Positions 1-9,766 of a DNA stretch of 64,000 nt are shown here, piece after piece. The DNA is from Agarophyton chilense (taxonomy: Eukaryota > Rhodophyta > Florideophyceae > Gracilariales > Gracilariaceae). The notes under the pieces were generated by a model. It saw only the letters and a program-made list of their open reading frames with translations, searched no databases and was not told where the DNA came from. Within the stretch, counting starts at the first letter, position 1; each line of letters opens with the position of its first letter. The translations under genes were made by a program, and so were the position numbers. Location of the stretch: the NCBI GenBank assembly GCA_030374765.1, contig JARGXX010000088.1, positions 682,001 through 746,000 of the forward strand, read 5' to 3'.

Positions 1-320
1 CCCTTGTAACCGTAAACCACAGATACCATGTCGTGGATGGTATCCATGACTTCATCCACCTTCAAGGCTTGGAGCGGATCGGAGGGGTAGAGCTTTCCGA
101 GCTTTCCGACGTAGCGCAGAATGGCGCCCGACTGGGCCAGCACTTGGCCGTCGACGGTGAGAACTGGGACGGAGCCGTACGGAAGCGTGGGCTTGATGTC
201 CTTCCATGCCTGAAACTCGAATCGATCATCCTCATAATCTATCTCGGAGATGAGAAAGGCGAGCCGAATGGGCTCGGCACGGCCCCTGAGATCGAAGTAG
301 GTGAGCTTCATGGACGCCAT
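1..320 (-). CDS. Glutathione S-transferase, sigma-like (partial, runs off the left edge)
   Basis: Reading the minus strand from the ATG at 318-320 gives about 106 residues with no stop before the window edge. The start, MASMKLTYFDLRGRAEPIRL, is the thioredoxin-fold domain of sigma-type GSTs, with the usual catalytic Tyr at residue 8 and the GRAEPIR helix. Further on are PYGSVPVL, carrying the conserved cis-Pro, and QSGAILRYVGK, the glutathione-binding QS-AI-RY block. The C-terminal helical domain begins at the window edge. The family conjugates glutathione to electrophiles or isomerises prostaglandin-like substrates in the cytosol. No organelle leader is visible. A TATA-like box lies about 65 bases upstream. 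The family call is firm; the class is inferred from the N-terminal motif only. Confidence 0.9.
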   Translation of the reverse strand, partial: MASMKLTYFDLRGRAEPIRLAFLISEIDYEDDRFEFQAWKDIKPTLPYGSVPVLTVDGQVLAQSGAILRYVGKLGKLYPSDPLQALKVDEVMDTIHDMVSVVYGYK

Positions 321-1214
321 GTTAACCAAAGAACGAATGACCGGTGTTACTATGGATTGGAGGCTCCCTGTGGGACACACGTGCCTTTTTATACAGTTCG
401 GATCGTGGGGAAAAAACGAATCGAGTCCGAGGTGAAGCGCGCAAGCGCCGTGAGCGCCAAAGCGGCGAGCGCGATCGAATGAAATGGCAAGGGATGGCCA
501 CCAGCGTAGATTTGGGTGCTGTCGGCAGGCGTCGATTCACAACATGGAGAGAAACGGTGGGCCGTTTGGATTGGGGCGGTGGCCAATCGCGCCGCGAGAA
601 TTGGTTGCACATAATGCGCCCATTCAACAGCTTGCGTGGTCCATTGCGATTACCTTCCCGCGCGATAGCATTTTACAGTTTAGGTCTTCCAATCTCTTCC
701 AGTCCCATGTCACATGACATCACTTGTTGGAGTAGAATCTCCAGCTTCTAGAACCATCTCTTTTAGCTCAATAAACATCACGTACAATGTCTTTCACCAG
801 CGTGCCGGTTATTCTACAAACTTTCAACCATGCGGTACTCACGTTTCTTTTTTGTCATACCTCTTCGGTTCACAACAGTTGTCAATGAACACCCCCGCAT
901 TAGCGCCCATTGCGTATTGCGTGCTTCACAGGGCCATCGTACTCGTCTGAGAACCCGACTCGCTTTCCTTTCAAACCTCCAAAAAGAGGGTCGATTTGCA
1001 AGTCTTCATTCATTCCGACCTTTGCAACAGTTGTAAAGTCGCGTATGAGAAACACCTCTGCGTCCTCCCGTTCTTCTTGTTCAGCAACAGCGTTTCTCGT
1101 GCAACCCCAAATTCACAGTGCGTTTTTCTTTTCCTTTACAGTCAGGCAATCATACTCTGCCTTTGTGGATCCAAATGCGTGCAGCCATGACCGAGCCAGC
1201 AATCTGTGTACGTA
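321..1214. other. Intergenic, no gene seen
   Basis: Apart from the GST promoter at its left end I see no supported gene. Open frames here are overlapping and unlike known proteins. The sequence directly left of 1214 is the target flank of the Tc1-type element. Confidence 0.5.
378..393 (-). promoter_or_regulatory. TATA box and CACGTG element upstream of the GST gene
   Basis: On the minus strand TATAAAAAGG (384-393) lies about 65 bases upstream of the GST ATG, and the palindrome CACGTG (378-383) follows directly. The spacing fits a core promoter with a short leader. Promoter function is inferred from sequence alone. Confidence 0.5.
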
Positions 1215-1346
1215 CAGTGCGTTTCAAAAACATATCCCTTTACAAAAACTGCGCCAAAAAGGCATTTCACGTACTGTAGAGCACATTTCACAACAAATAA
1301 AAACCACTAAGTCAATAACACTGTTTCAGAAGTATATCCTTTATAC
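1215..1346. repeat. Left inverted repeat with two direct-repeat blocks
   Basis: Outer block 1215-1243 (CAGTGCGTTTCAAAAACAT then ATCCC) and inner block 1318-1346 (CACTGTTTCAGAAGTATATC) share the core TTTCA-AA-ATATCC and stand about 103 bases apart. In this family such doubled blocks bind the transposase N-terminal domain. Confidence 0.75.
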
Positions 1347-1362
1347 AATCATTCGCTCAATT

Positions 1363-2358
1363 ATGGCTCGTGGCGCACCTCTGACACGCTCTGAACAGCT
1401 CGAAATCATGGAATTAGTAGGTCAGGGTATGATTCCAGCAGATATAGCCCGAAACCTCAAGCGCAGCCCAAAAACAATCAGCAACTTCATCAAAAACCCC
1501 GCTACATACGGAACAAAGCGTTCAACCGGCCGTCCTACGGCACTATCCCCGGCCGATAAGCGCGGAATTAAGCGAGAACTATGTCGCAACACTTCATCTT
1601 GCGGGAAAATTGTCAAAAACCTAAATTTGCCTTTATCAAGATCTACAATATGGCGTGAAGTCAACCGTCAAAATTTGTTCAAGTACACAAAAATGAGGAA
1701 AACTTTTTTTTTAAAAGATAATCACAAGAAAAGTCGAGTTGAATGGTGTGCTCAAAAGGCTTATTGGAAAACTGAATGGAATAATGTTATCTTTTCCGAC
1801 GAAAAAAAGTTTAACCTTGATGGTCCAGATTGCTATAAATTTTATTGGCATGATCTTCGAAAAGAAAAGAAGGAATTTGTGACTAGGCATTCAGGAGGCG
1901 CATCAGTAATGGTTTGGGCTGGAATCTCCACTAAAGGAGCAACTGATATGGCTTTTGTTGAAACTACAATGAACTCTGAGAAGTATGCTGAGGTTCTAGA
2001 AAACTATCTTTTACCTTTTTCATACTGTATGCATGGAGAAGAATTCATTTTTCAGCAAGATAATGCACCTGTGCATAAGCCTAATTTTGTGAAACAGTGG
2101 TTCAATAGTTTAAATATGTCGGTTATGGAATGGCCTGCGCGCTCTCCTGACCTCAACCCTATCGAAAAAATTTGGGGAATGTTGGCCCGAATGGTTTATG
2201 GGCAAGGAAGGCAATTTGATACAGTTTTTGATCTGAAAAATTGTATCAAAGATTGCTGGGAAAAGATTGACTGTAATGCTATCAATCCTTTTATAGAATC
2301 AATGCCAAAGCGTTGTATAAGTGTTATACAGGCTAAAGGAGCAAAAATAAACTACTGA
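1363..2358 (+). CDS. Tc1-type transposase (331 aa)
   Basis: The frame is open far upstream, but the likely start is the ATG at 1363, just inside the left inner repeat; it gives 331 residues, close to the usual 340. Residues 1-110 form the bipartite helix-turn-helix DNA-binding region (LTRSEQLEIMELVGQG, then IARNLKRSPKTISNFI) with a GRPT linker like the family's GRPR AT-hook. The DDE catalytic domain shows all three acidic positions: FSDEKKFN, QQDNAPVH and DLNPIEKIWG. Exactly 34 residues separate the second Asp from the Glu (DD34E), the Tc1 clade signature. No stop or frameshift is seen. The enzyme cuts the element out and reinserts it at TA. Confidence 0.9.
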   Translation: MARGAPLTRSEQLEIMELVGQGMIPADIARNLKRSPKTISNFIKNPATYGTKRSTGRPTALSPADKRGIKRELCRNTSSCGKIVKNLNLPLSRSTIWREVNRQNLFKYTKMRKTFFLKDNHKKSRVEWCAQKAYWKTEWNNVIFSDEKKFNLDGPDCYKFYWHDLRKEKKEFVTRHSGGASVMVWAGISTKGATDMAFVETTMNSEKYAEVLENYLLPFSYCMHGEEFIFQQDNAPVHKPNFVKQWFNSLNMSVMEWPARSPDLNPIEKIWGMLARMVYGQGRQFDTVFDLKNCIKDCWEKIDCNAINPFIESMPKRCISVIQAKGAKINY

Positions 2359-2386
2359 ACTCGCGTTAGAATAAAAAGGATGCAAT

Positions 2387-2514
2387 AAAGGTTATGATTT
2401 TGAAACAGTTTTTTTACTTGAAAATTTTTTCACACTGATTTTGTTAGTTTTACTGTAGCCAAAACGTCGATTTTTGGAAAATTTGCGCGAGGGATATGAT
2501 TTTGAAACAGACTT
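2387..2514. repeat. Right inverted repeat with two direct-repeat blocks
   Basis: Inner block 2387-2409 (AAAGGTTATGATTTTGAAAC) and outer block 2488-2514 (GGGATATGATTTTGAAACAG) are direct repeats of each other and inverted relative to the left-end blocks. Confidence 0.75.
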
Positions 2515-2516
2515 TA

Positions 2517-5142
2517 CATGCGCCTTCCCCTCCATGACTCGCGATTTTTCTCGGAGAACGTCTTGCTGGTTGTTGCCACATGGGTAACATAAGATTGTTG
2601 CCTTTCTATTCACTTCAATTCAAAATCGCAATTGACTGATGCCACAGTTGCAGATCAGCTGCTTTACAGCGACAGTTACCTTCCATAGTGGCTCTCCAGA
2701 GTTGGGAGACATGCTGAATCACACCCCCAATGGAGAGTGACTTTGCATCTTTCTCGACGAGCACTTTGGAAATGGGGAACCTCCCCATCACCAAAGTGAT
2801 CGCGGAAGTGCTCGCCTACAGCAAGAGTTCATTTATTTGTGAATACCCCGGAGGACACTCGCAATCAGTTGGCAAGAGTTTGTGTTCTTCATTCTGTTGA
2901 CGACAAATATAGCGGATCACATGGAATTGAAAACAACTCTAGATACCCGAAACTGTCAACAACGACAAGGAGTTGTCGACGACAATTCCTGAAAATAAAG
3001 TGCTCTCTCTCCATCGTAGTACAGTTGTAGGAGACTTAAAACAATAAAAGGTTTTGAGAATGCAATTGCCCTTTGACAACGCAATCTGTCAGCAGACCAA
3101 AGTTCACAAAGCCCTGCAAACGGGCAGCAGCAACGGGTGCAGACGAAAGCACGGGCAAAGCAATGATAAAAGGGGGAGCAACAACCCAAACGAGTAAAGA
3201 ACGTGGAGGGCAGGGGGAGAGCCTAGAAGCGCAGGAACATTTGCCTTGGTTGACTTTGTTACATCCTTCAAGCGCATTGCGAACCCGCCCTACGATCCAT
3301 GAGTGACACATTCGGTCATCTCACAACGGTACAATAGTATAAAAGCAAGCCAAACTTCGCCAGTGATGTTCCACCGCCCACGGGCATTTCGCGTTCGCTA
3401 CCTTCCATCCAACCATCTTGAAAGTTTATGTTTGTCTATATGGGCCGAGATTGTACGTCGCAGTATGTCCTGTGACGGATGAACTAACCATCTCTGTCTT
3501 CTAGAGGGTGTCTCTTCGCTTTGCGGATGTTGGGCATTTCGCCAATCAAAAATATTCATATCAGTACGGGGCATTTGAAAAGCAATTTCAATCTTCCACG
3601 GGGCATGGGGGCCTTCTCTCCAGGGAGCAGTTCAGAGAGAGGAAGATACCTTTTCTAGCTAATTGAGTTGTAGTAGTAGAGGCGCAAGCGAGCTGGGATG
3701 CTGACACGTCCAGGGGGGGCGCCGGGTGCAGTCTTTCCGGGGAGTGGGGTTAGGACATTGGGTAGAATTGTATAGAATTGGAGGAGCGGTGACACAACAC
3801 GGATGGCGGTGAGCTCATTTTCCACAGCTATGAAGGCCCCAACTTGATTTGCTCTATACTCTGCAGAAAGACCCCCTCCCCGCTGCAGCATTTACTCGCT
3901 GACTCCCCGAGTACGAGCGAACAGCGAGTGAAGTAACTCAGCAGATTGCGATGGATTCTGAACCGAAATCAAAGGTTTGAGGGAAACGAGGCTGCACTCC
4001 TAGCAAAGAGTGCTCCGCTAACGTCATCAAGAGAGGAAAGAATGCAGTACTCTGTTGAGGTTAAAAGGGATACTTTTTAAAAGATAGCATTTGAATCTAC
4101 TCTCCCTCCTTTTTAGAGAGGTAGAGGGTTAGCAATCCTAGCTGACACGCAATACAGTGCGGAGATAGTGCTTACGCTGTGCCAACGATGGACTTCACGC
4201 CTTTTAAAGGGTTCCGGAATCCGGAATTAAGGATTGAGTAGAATGGTTTTCAGTTGCTAGAGTCTAAAGTTTTTGGTGAGGTATGAACTTCGAATGCACA
4301 CATGCATTGCCAATGTCTTTTGCGTCAGAGAAGTCATCGATCACCGGAATCATTAACCAATTCTATCTTTCTCCGGTAAATTCTGGAGCCCTTATTTTGA
4401 TTGAGTCTCTCCTCTTGGGATCTTCGACACAGACTGATGCATGCAAAAGAATAATAGATGGCGGATTCGTTGATTGTACCAGAGCTGTTTAATCTCTCTC
4501 TTTTACAGGTCTCCGTTGAAACCCAACCGCTCATCCATTTGGCTTACCTACCAAGAAGAAGGGAGGACAGCCACACCACGTGAAGGGGGATCACATATGC
4601 CTCCTGTTTAATGATACTGTAAACGAGCGATAACGAACAAAAGGGGAACAGTGAGCCCCACTGTTCCTTTCACCTCAACACCGAACGGAAGCTTCGGAAG
4701 CACTTCGAAGACATATTTATCATCGCACCGCCGAGAGAGAAATAGTTTCCTCTCCCTGGAGGATGTCCCGTTGTGATTGTGACCCCTAAAGTCTCGGCGA
4801 GTTTCCCGTCGTGGAGATGACATGACCAATCATAGTGCGGCTAAAAGGCCTGTCCATGCGAGCTGGTAGCATATACCCTTCGTAGATACTATGCCAAAGC
4901 TGAAAACTGCGCCGTTGCTGCCTTCTGTAGAACTTGTACGATAACAAAGTGCCTCGAATTCCCAAATCATCAGTGCTGCTCATTTATAGAAACAATCAAT
5001 TATCCTATTCAGAAGTCTGCAACGACTATCACAGCGTCTTCTCACAAAATATACCCTTCTTTGGCGTGGGTACAATAAAACTCAAAGCATGAGCGAGTTT
5101 TTCTAACAAACATATATTCTAGTGAAGCAACACGAACAAACA
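2517..5142. other. Long intergenic stretch, one possible short transcript
   Basis: No recognisable protein is encoded. Near 3339-3346 the plus strand has TATAAAAG. About 120 bases further is an intron-like set (GTATGT at 3463, CTAAC at 3484, CTAG ending 3504), but the intron would be only 42 bases and the resulting peptide of about 56 residues is unlike anything known. The rest holds only short overlapping frames. Confidence 0.4.
3339..3346 (+). promoter_or_regulatory. Isolated TATA box
   Basis: TATAAAAG with no recognised gene downstream. It could drive a short or non-coding transcript; no other support is visible. Confidence 0.25.
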
Positions 5143-7350
5143 TCAGGCTTGAACCTCATTGCTCTCTGTAGAGGAACCAACCTCATCATTCAAATCAGAA
5201 CGTGATACCCCATTTGATTGTCCATTGGTTTCGTCACTGGTTGCTTGTTCATTTTCCGTACCATTGTCTTTTAGGCGAGGGCGCAGCAATCGCTTCCTTG
5301 ATATTGGCTTTTGCATGGCTCTGCTGTTGAAATTAAATGCCCGATCTAGTGATTGGAACCAGTCTCCAGTGTGATCGGTCTTATTGATGGTCGGAACTGG
5401 GAACAAGTTCATCTCGACCAATAATCCATCACCTCTTCGAAGTTGTTGTCTTGATTTGCCGTCAAAGCTTGCCCATGCGTGTGATCTGGCGTCGTCTGAT
5501 ATCTCAATACGCAGCTTGGCGGAATCTGGGAACACAATCGGACGAAAAGAAAGACTGTGAGGACAAATTGGAGTAAACAAAATCGCAGGCACGGACGGAT
5601 GTACCATCGAGCCCCCTGCCGACATTGAGTATGCTGTTGACCCAGTAGGTGTAGACATGATGATTCCGTCAGCCTGAACTGTCGTAATGTACTTTCCATC
5701 ACAATAGCAGTCTAAATTCGACAAGTATGGAGATGCACCGCGGTCAACGACTACTTCGTTCAACACCTGAAACTCCTGCTCAACATATCCGTGTCTCACA
5801 ATGCCACAAGTTAACCGCATCCGCAAACTAAGATTGCAATTTCCTTTCAGCACAGCTTCAACTTCAGATTGGAAATCTTCGAACTGGAATGGCGTAAGAA
5901 AACCAAGGCTGCCGAGGTTGAAGCTCACGACTGGCGGCACGGCTGTTTTGAAAAGCGTGCATACATGTAAGATGAGGCCGTCGCCACCAAGACAGATAAC
6001 AAGATCCACTTTTTGATGCAAGGTTTCTGTGGACGCAAATGTATCTAAATAGAGACCATTAGCAAGCGCACGAGTTTGTACCTGAGGTTCAACGATTACC
6101 TTCAGATTTTCCACTTCAATTAAGTACCGTGCAGCTTCTAACACGCTTCGCATCAAGTTAGGATCTTTTTTCACAAGCAGCAGAACGTTGCGAGGTCTTT
6201 GATTCCATAGGAGCATAACTTGTTCTGTTGCTGAGCCACGAAAGACAATATGACTATCAGCAACGCTTTCCCTTTCACACATGTACCCATCACAACGAAC
6301 AAGAGTTATGGGAGCTTTTTCGCTAAAAGCAATTTCATCTCGCTCTTGAGCGGTGGTTACAGCTTTCATTGTACGCATTGCTGCTGCTGCTGATGCTGGC
6401 CGATCCCCACTTTGATGCTCACGCACCGCATTTGCTCGCCCCAGTAGATCTGGGGGGGTGGCCACAAGAGGGGCGACACGAGCCTTTGAGCTAAGCTTTT
6501 TTTGAAGGCGACGAACGCCGCAACTTTCGATATGGGCACTTATGTTCTCCAAAACATCGTCGAAAGCACAATCAGCGTCTATGCGCACAGAGCGTGGAGA
6601 CAGGAGTTCAAACATGTCCGCGGTGGCACGCCCATGGCTCGCGAACAGTTCTGGTACGTTGGCGGCCAGGTCCTTGTCCAGAATCACCAAACGCTCAAGC
6701 ACTTCCTGACTATCAGCAGGTCTCAATTTCAAATTGTACAAACTATCAGTTTCTGGGTCAAGACGACGATAACGAATGCGTCTTTCTAGTGTGTCGCGAG
6801 TGGCTTGTAGCATGAAGGCAATCCGATAATGAAAACCAGCTCTATTGAGGGCATTGAGTTGATCCACGTTCCTCGGGAAACCATCTAATAAATAGCCACG
6901 ATTCCTACAATCAACTTGTCGCAATCGCTCCAACACCATTGGAATCACAATCTCATCGGGAGTTGGAACTGCTCTCTGGACATATGGCCTCGCTTTAACG
7001 CCTAATTGAGTTTCGTAAAGCACATGTGCTCTGAGCAAGCTTCCGGTCGATATATGAACCAAGCCGTGTGTTTGAGCTAGAGCCTCGCACAGTGTTGATT
7101 TTCCTGACCCCGGTGGCCCCCAGAACATAAAGCCCTGCCCTTTAGGGGATAAACTAGGAGTTTTTCCCTCACCTGTGGATGAATGACTGTGTGATTGTTT
7201 CTCGCGTGCAATCCAGTGTGCAACTCTCCGTCGGCTTTTGTTCGATAAAGGATGGGTCAGAGAATGCACTTTTCTGAAAGACCTATTGTTCAATTTTGAG
7301 TCCTGAGAGCTCTTCTGCAAAAGGCGTAAAGGAGGAACGAATCCTTCCAT
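5143..7350 (-). CDS. Adenylate kinase-NAD kinase fusion protein
   Basis: One uninterrupted frame of about 735 residues joins two nucleotide kinases. The first is an adenylate kinase domain (about residues 70-280): P-loop GPPGSGKST near 78, STGSLLR, DGFPRN near 156, and a short lid with RRLDPETDSLYNL. The second is a NAD kinase domain (about 350-680): LGGDG near 455, NEVVVDRG, TPTGSTAY near 567, and a C-terminal TGDWFQSLDRAFNFN block. The wording of this half matches the plant plastid NADK2 type, whose N-terminal partner in plants is a calmodulin-binding region instead. NAD kinase makes NADP from NAD and ATP; adenylate kinase equilibrates ATP, ADP and AMP. The frame continues upstream without an ATG (first possible codon GTG at 7389), so I use the ATG at 7350; a 5' exon with a plastid leader could have been missed. 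Confidence 0.92.
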   Translation of the reverse strand: MEGFVPPLRLLQKSSQDSKLNNRSFRKVHSLTHPLSNKSRRRVAHWIAREKQSHSHSSTGEGKTPSLSPKGQGFMFWGPPGSGKSTLCEALAQTHGLVHISTGSLLRAHVLYETQLGVKARPYVQRAVPTPDEIVIPMVLERLRQVDCRNRGYLLDGFPRNVDQLNALNRAGFHYRIAFMLQATRDTLERRIRYRRLDPETDSLYNLKLRPADSQEVLERLVILDKDLAANVPELFASHGRATADMFELLSPRSVRIDADCAFDDVLENISAHIESCGVRRLQKKLSSKARVAPLVATPPDLLGRANAVREHQSGDRPASAAAAMRTMKAVTTAQERDEIAFSEKAPITLVRCDGYMCERESVADSHIVFRGSATEQVMLLWNQRPRNVLLLVKKDPNLMRSVLEAARYLIEVENLKVIVEPQVQTRALANGLYLDTFASTETLHQKVDLVICLGGDGLILHVCTLFKTAVPPVVSFNLGSLGFLTPFQFEDFQSEVEAVLKGNCNLSLRMRLTCGIVRHGYVEQEFQVLNEVVVDRGASPYLSNLDCYCDGKYITTVQADGIIMSTPTGSTAYSMSAGGSMVHPSVPAILFTPICPHSLSFRPIVFPDSAKLRIEISDDARSHAWASFDGKSRQQLRRGDGLLVEMNLFPVPTINKTDHTGDWFQSLDRAFNFNSRAMQKPISRKRLLRPRLKDNGTENEQATSDETNGQSNGVSRSDLNDEVGSSTESNEVQA

Positions 7351-7978
7351 TGGAGAAGGCGTAGTGTTTCCTGCAACTTGGTGAAGCACGGAAGAGAAGC
7401 TGGAATTGGGGCGGAAAACGCGACTGTAGGCTGCTGGCAGTCAATTGTATGAAGCGGAACGGGCTTAAGAGTGACAAGCATCAATCCATGCTGAAGAAAA
7501 ACAGACGAAGAGCGGCATACGCGTAGATGAGGTGGGTACCAACGGTAGTGCAGGTTTAATCCCGGATAAAACCGTCTGTACCCTTTGGAGCCTTCGCAAA
7601 TGTGGCTACCCTTGGCACACGGGGATTTGGTTGAACCTCGCGCAGACCAGTCGTGCCGCACTGCCCACCACAGACCACCAGGTTTTAAGAGCGTGTGACA
7701 GCGCGCGTGTGTTCGGGCTCACAGCAGCGCACTGAGGGGGACAGTACCAAACTCCAGTATGGTAACCATAGGCTGTAATTTGAAATTGAGCCCAGTAGTT
7801 CGCAATTAAGCTGACCGCCGCCGTCGTCCTACTACTCTTGTTGTACTGCCAAAACGTATCTTCTTTCTCCAATACGCTCCACATTAATTCGCACCACCGC
7901 ACTCCATCTTCATCACTATCAAAGCTGGTCACCGCTGCGGACCGCCCGTAAGTCGCCAGCACAGCCTCACTATCGAAT
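7351..7978. promoter_or_regulatory. Divergent promoter region with a GGTACC element
   Basis: This 628-base gap separates the AK-NADK fusion (minus) from uS10 (plus). It contains GGGTACCAACGGTA (7534-7547), repeated exactly at 25861-25874 in another divergent gap. No supported gene lies here; open frames are short and some lack an ATG. Confidence 0.4.
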
Positions 7979-8335
7979 ATGGCCTCCTTAAAGAAGCCCG
8001 GCTACGAATCGCAAGCCGAACAACAACGCATCCGCATCACGCTCACCTCTCGCGATGTGAAATCCCTCGAGAAGGTATGCACTGATCTCATCCGCGGAGC
8101 GAAGGACAAGGACCTTCGAGTTAAGGGCCCGGTTCGCATGCCCACCAAAACCCTCCGTATCACCACCCGTAAATCGCCCTGTGGCGAAGGAACCAATACA
8201 TGGGATCGTTTCGAAATGCGTATTCACAAGCGACTGATTGATCTTCGCTCCTCAACTGATATTGTCAAGCAGATCACCAGCATTAGCATTGAGCCGGGGG
8301 TTATTGTCGAGGTTTCTATTGACTCCTCCGACTAA
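7979..8335 (+). CDS. RPS20: 40S ribosomal protein uS10 (S20e)
   Basis: A 118-residue protein of the usual length for eukaryotic S20e, starting at an [23 protein letters not shown] is followed by the signature [14 protein letters not shown] and [37 protein letters not shown], which carries the uS10 loop that contacts 18S rRNA in the small-subunit head. The tail, [18 protein letters not shown], matches cytosolic rather than organellar forms. There is no intron. It lies divergently from the AK-NADK gene across a 628-base gap. Identity is secure. Confidence 0.97.
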   Translation: MASLKKPGYESQAEQQRIRITLTSRDVKSLEKVCTDLIRGAKDKDLRVKGPVRMPTKTLRITTRKSPCGEGTNTWDRFEMRIHKRLIDLRSSTDIVKQITSISIEPGVIVEVSIDSSD

Positions 8336-9131
8336 CCGAGCCTACTGCGGGAGCACTGCTCACATATTGTTGCATTTCAATTATTGTAGCACTTTTCGCA
8401 GTGTGACGTAAAAATACAACCTAGCGGTTTTGGGCCCCTTGTCGTCTACTGTCTGCATCTTTTTGATATACTATGTTTGCATCGGTTCATCCACCTTGTA
8501 TTCGGGGATTTGCGAAGCATATAGACACACAGCGTCGTGAGCAAGCAAACGTCCTTTGCGTTAATTCGTCCATCATCATCCAAACCCAGCATTTCGAACC
8601 AACTGACTTGGCAGCCTTCCAGGCAGTGATTTCAGATGGATCAGCAGAAGTATGTGATAGCCAGTTAGAGCGAAAAAGCGTCGTGGGTTTTGTAGTTCAG
8701 CTTGAGGTGTCTTCCACACCTGTGTTTCAGTAAGTACCTTGAACTTTTTTCATCAGCAATTCGCCAGTAGTCTCATGAAGCCGTAAACATTGTGGTGTAG
8801 AGTGCAGCGTGGTCTTTGCCATACGAAGGTAGCTACGATACGCTGTTCTGTACTCTGTAGCAAAGAGTGATGAATGTACAGTACGAACATCCGCCAGAGT
8901 AGCTATTGACCATTCATTTACAGAAAAGTCAAGAAGAAACAAAACTGCGTTGGGCTGTATGTTTTACTGCCAGCTGGTCTGCAGTCACAAGCTTGTTACG
9001 AATTTCCGAAGCTCTGGATAGCACCCGAGCGGCTTTTACCCATTCTCTATGCGGCAAAGGCAGCTTGCTACAACCTTGAAGGACAACAAAGAATAGCTCC
9101 TCGGGCCAGGAAGAAAATATGTTACATGGTG
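8336..9131. other. Gap between uS10 and SmG
   Basis: It holds the uS10 3' end, the 86-residue frame listed separately, and on the minus strand a 68-residue frame (8929-9135). The ATG of that frame overlaps the SmG stop codon as ATGA; it begins [14 protein letters not shown] and resembles nothing known. A conserved gene is not evident. Confidence 0.35.
8473..8733 (+). CDS. Small unrecognised ORF (86 aa)
   Basis: An ATG-started frame downstream of uS10. It is hydrophilic with no clear domain, signal peptide or membrane segment. It sits between uS10 and the 3' end of the SmG gene and could be a short gene, part of the uS10 3' transcript, or chance. I do not recognise it. Confidence 0.2.
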   Translation: MFASVHPPCIRGFAKHIDTQRREQANVLCVNSSIIIQTQHFEPTDLAAFQAVISDGSAEVCDSQLERKSVVGFVVQLEVSSTPVFQ

Positions 9132-9441
9132 TCATCTCGGGGATGAGAGCGTCTCCATTGTGAGGATAGAATTTCCGCGAATGACGCTCATGCCCATATT
9201 TCTTCTCTGCCCATCCGTCGTTATCTCCACGCAGTCATCCAAGACGATGTTCATGAACTGGTCATATCCTCGCAACGTTCCTTCAACTTTTCGGTTTGCA
9301 TTAAGGCCAACTATGGTGTACAAGGCACGTGTGAAACGTCAGTCAATCAGCATAGCTCGATAAAGATGAAATGCTGTCGTTTAACGTACGATTCAAACGT
9401 TTTTCCATGAGTTGTTTCATTTCCGGCAAGTACTTGGCCAT
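9132..9441 (-). CDS. SNRPG: Small nuclear ribonucleoprotein SmG (two exons)
   Basis: Exon 1 (9441-9390) encodes [17 protein letters not shown] plus one base; exon 2 (9310-9132) continues [20 protein letters not shown] and INI-like VLDDCVEI, then [14 protein letters not shown]. Joining them across 9311-9389 (donor GTACGT, CTGAC branch-like motif, acceptor ATAG) gives a 76-residue protein that aligns without gaps to human SmG (MDKKLSLKLNGGR region). It has both Sm motifs: Sm1 with GYDQFMN and Sm2 with IRGNSI. SmG is one of seven subunits of the Sm ring around U1, U2, U4 and U5 snRNA. The splice is fixed by the alignment, so both the gene and the intron are well supported. Confidence 0.95.
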
Positions 9442-9766
9442 GATAAGAAGTGGATTTCAGTATTACGCAGACAACGAAATATTATGCGCCAAGTGGTAGT
9501 TTCTACTTTGTAGCTAGTGTTTGTATCACCGAGTCTACGAGCTATTCTCGAAGGGTAAGGTACGACGGTAGCAATCTTAACTAAGAGGAGTTGATATGTT
9601 GTTTCAAAACATGGAAAGAAAAAAAAACTGATCCGATTTGGACCGGAATTAAATTGGATCGAAACTACGTGAATCAAAACGCAGTTCACGTAGATACTGG
9701 AGACAAGTTGATTTTGTGACGTCAAAGACGCTCTGCAGTCTGAGAACATCGGTATCGTCTTTCTTC
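9442..9766. promoter_or_regulatory. Divergent promoter between SmG and PITHD1
   Basis: A 325-base gap with no coding sequence between two genes read outward. It must hold both promoters; no strong TATA box is seen. Confidence 0.4.

Larger units (their letters stand above)
1215..2514 (+). mobile_element. Tc1-type (Tc1/mariner, DD34E) DNA transposon, complete
   Basis: A 1300-base element flanked on both sides by TA (1213-1214 and 2515-2516), the target duplication of this superfamily. Its ends are imperfect inverted repeats. The left end begins CAGTGCGTTTCAAAAACAT and the right end, read inward, begins AAGTCTGTTTCAAAATCAT. Each end carries a second, internal copy of the same block, giving the IR/DR layout known from the Tc1-like elements of the Sleeping Beauty type. 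A single transposase frame fills the middle. Length, TA flanks, repeat layout and an open transposase together suggest a structurally complete and fairly recent insertion. Confidence 0.88.

Noticed and set aside
910-1362. Upstream extension of the transposase frame
   Set aside because: It lies partly outside the element and in its terminal repeat; family length and the ATG at 1363 fit much better.
7283-7661. Frames upstream of AK-NADK that look like a Ser/Pro-rich plastid leader
   Set aside because: They are in other phases, begin at TTG or run through, and no intron with a CTRAC motif links them to the kinase frame.
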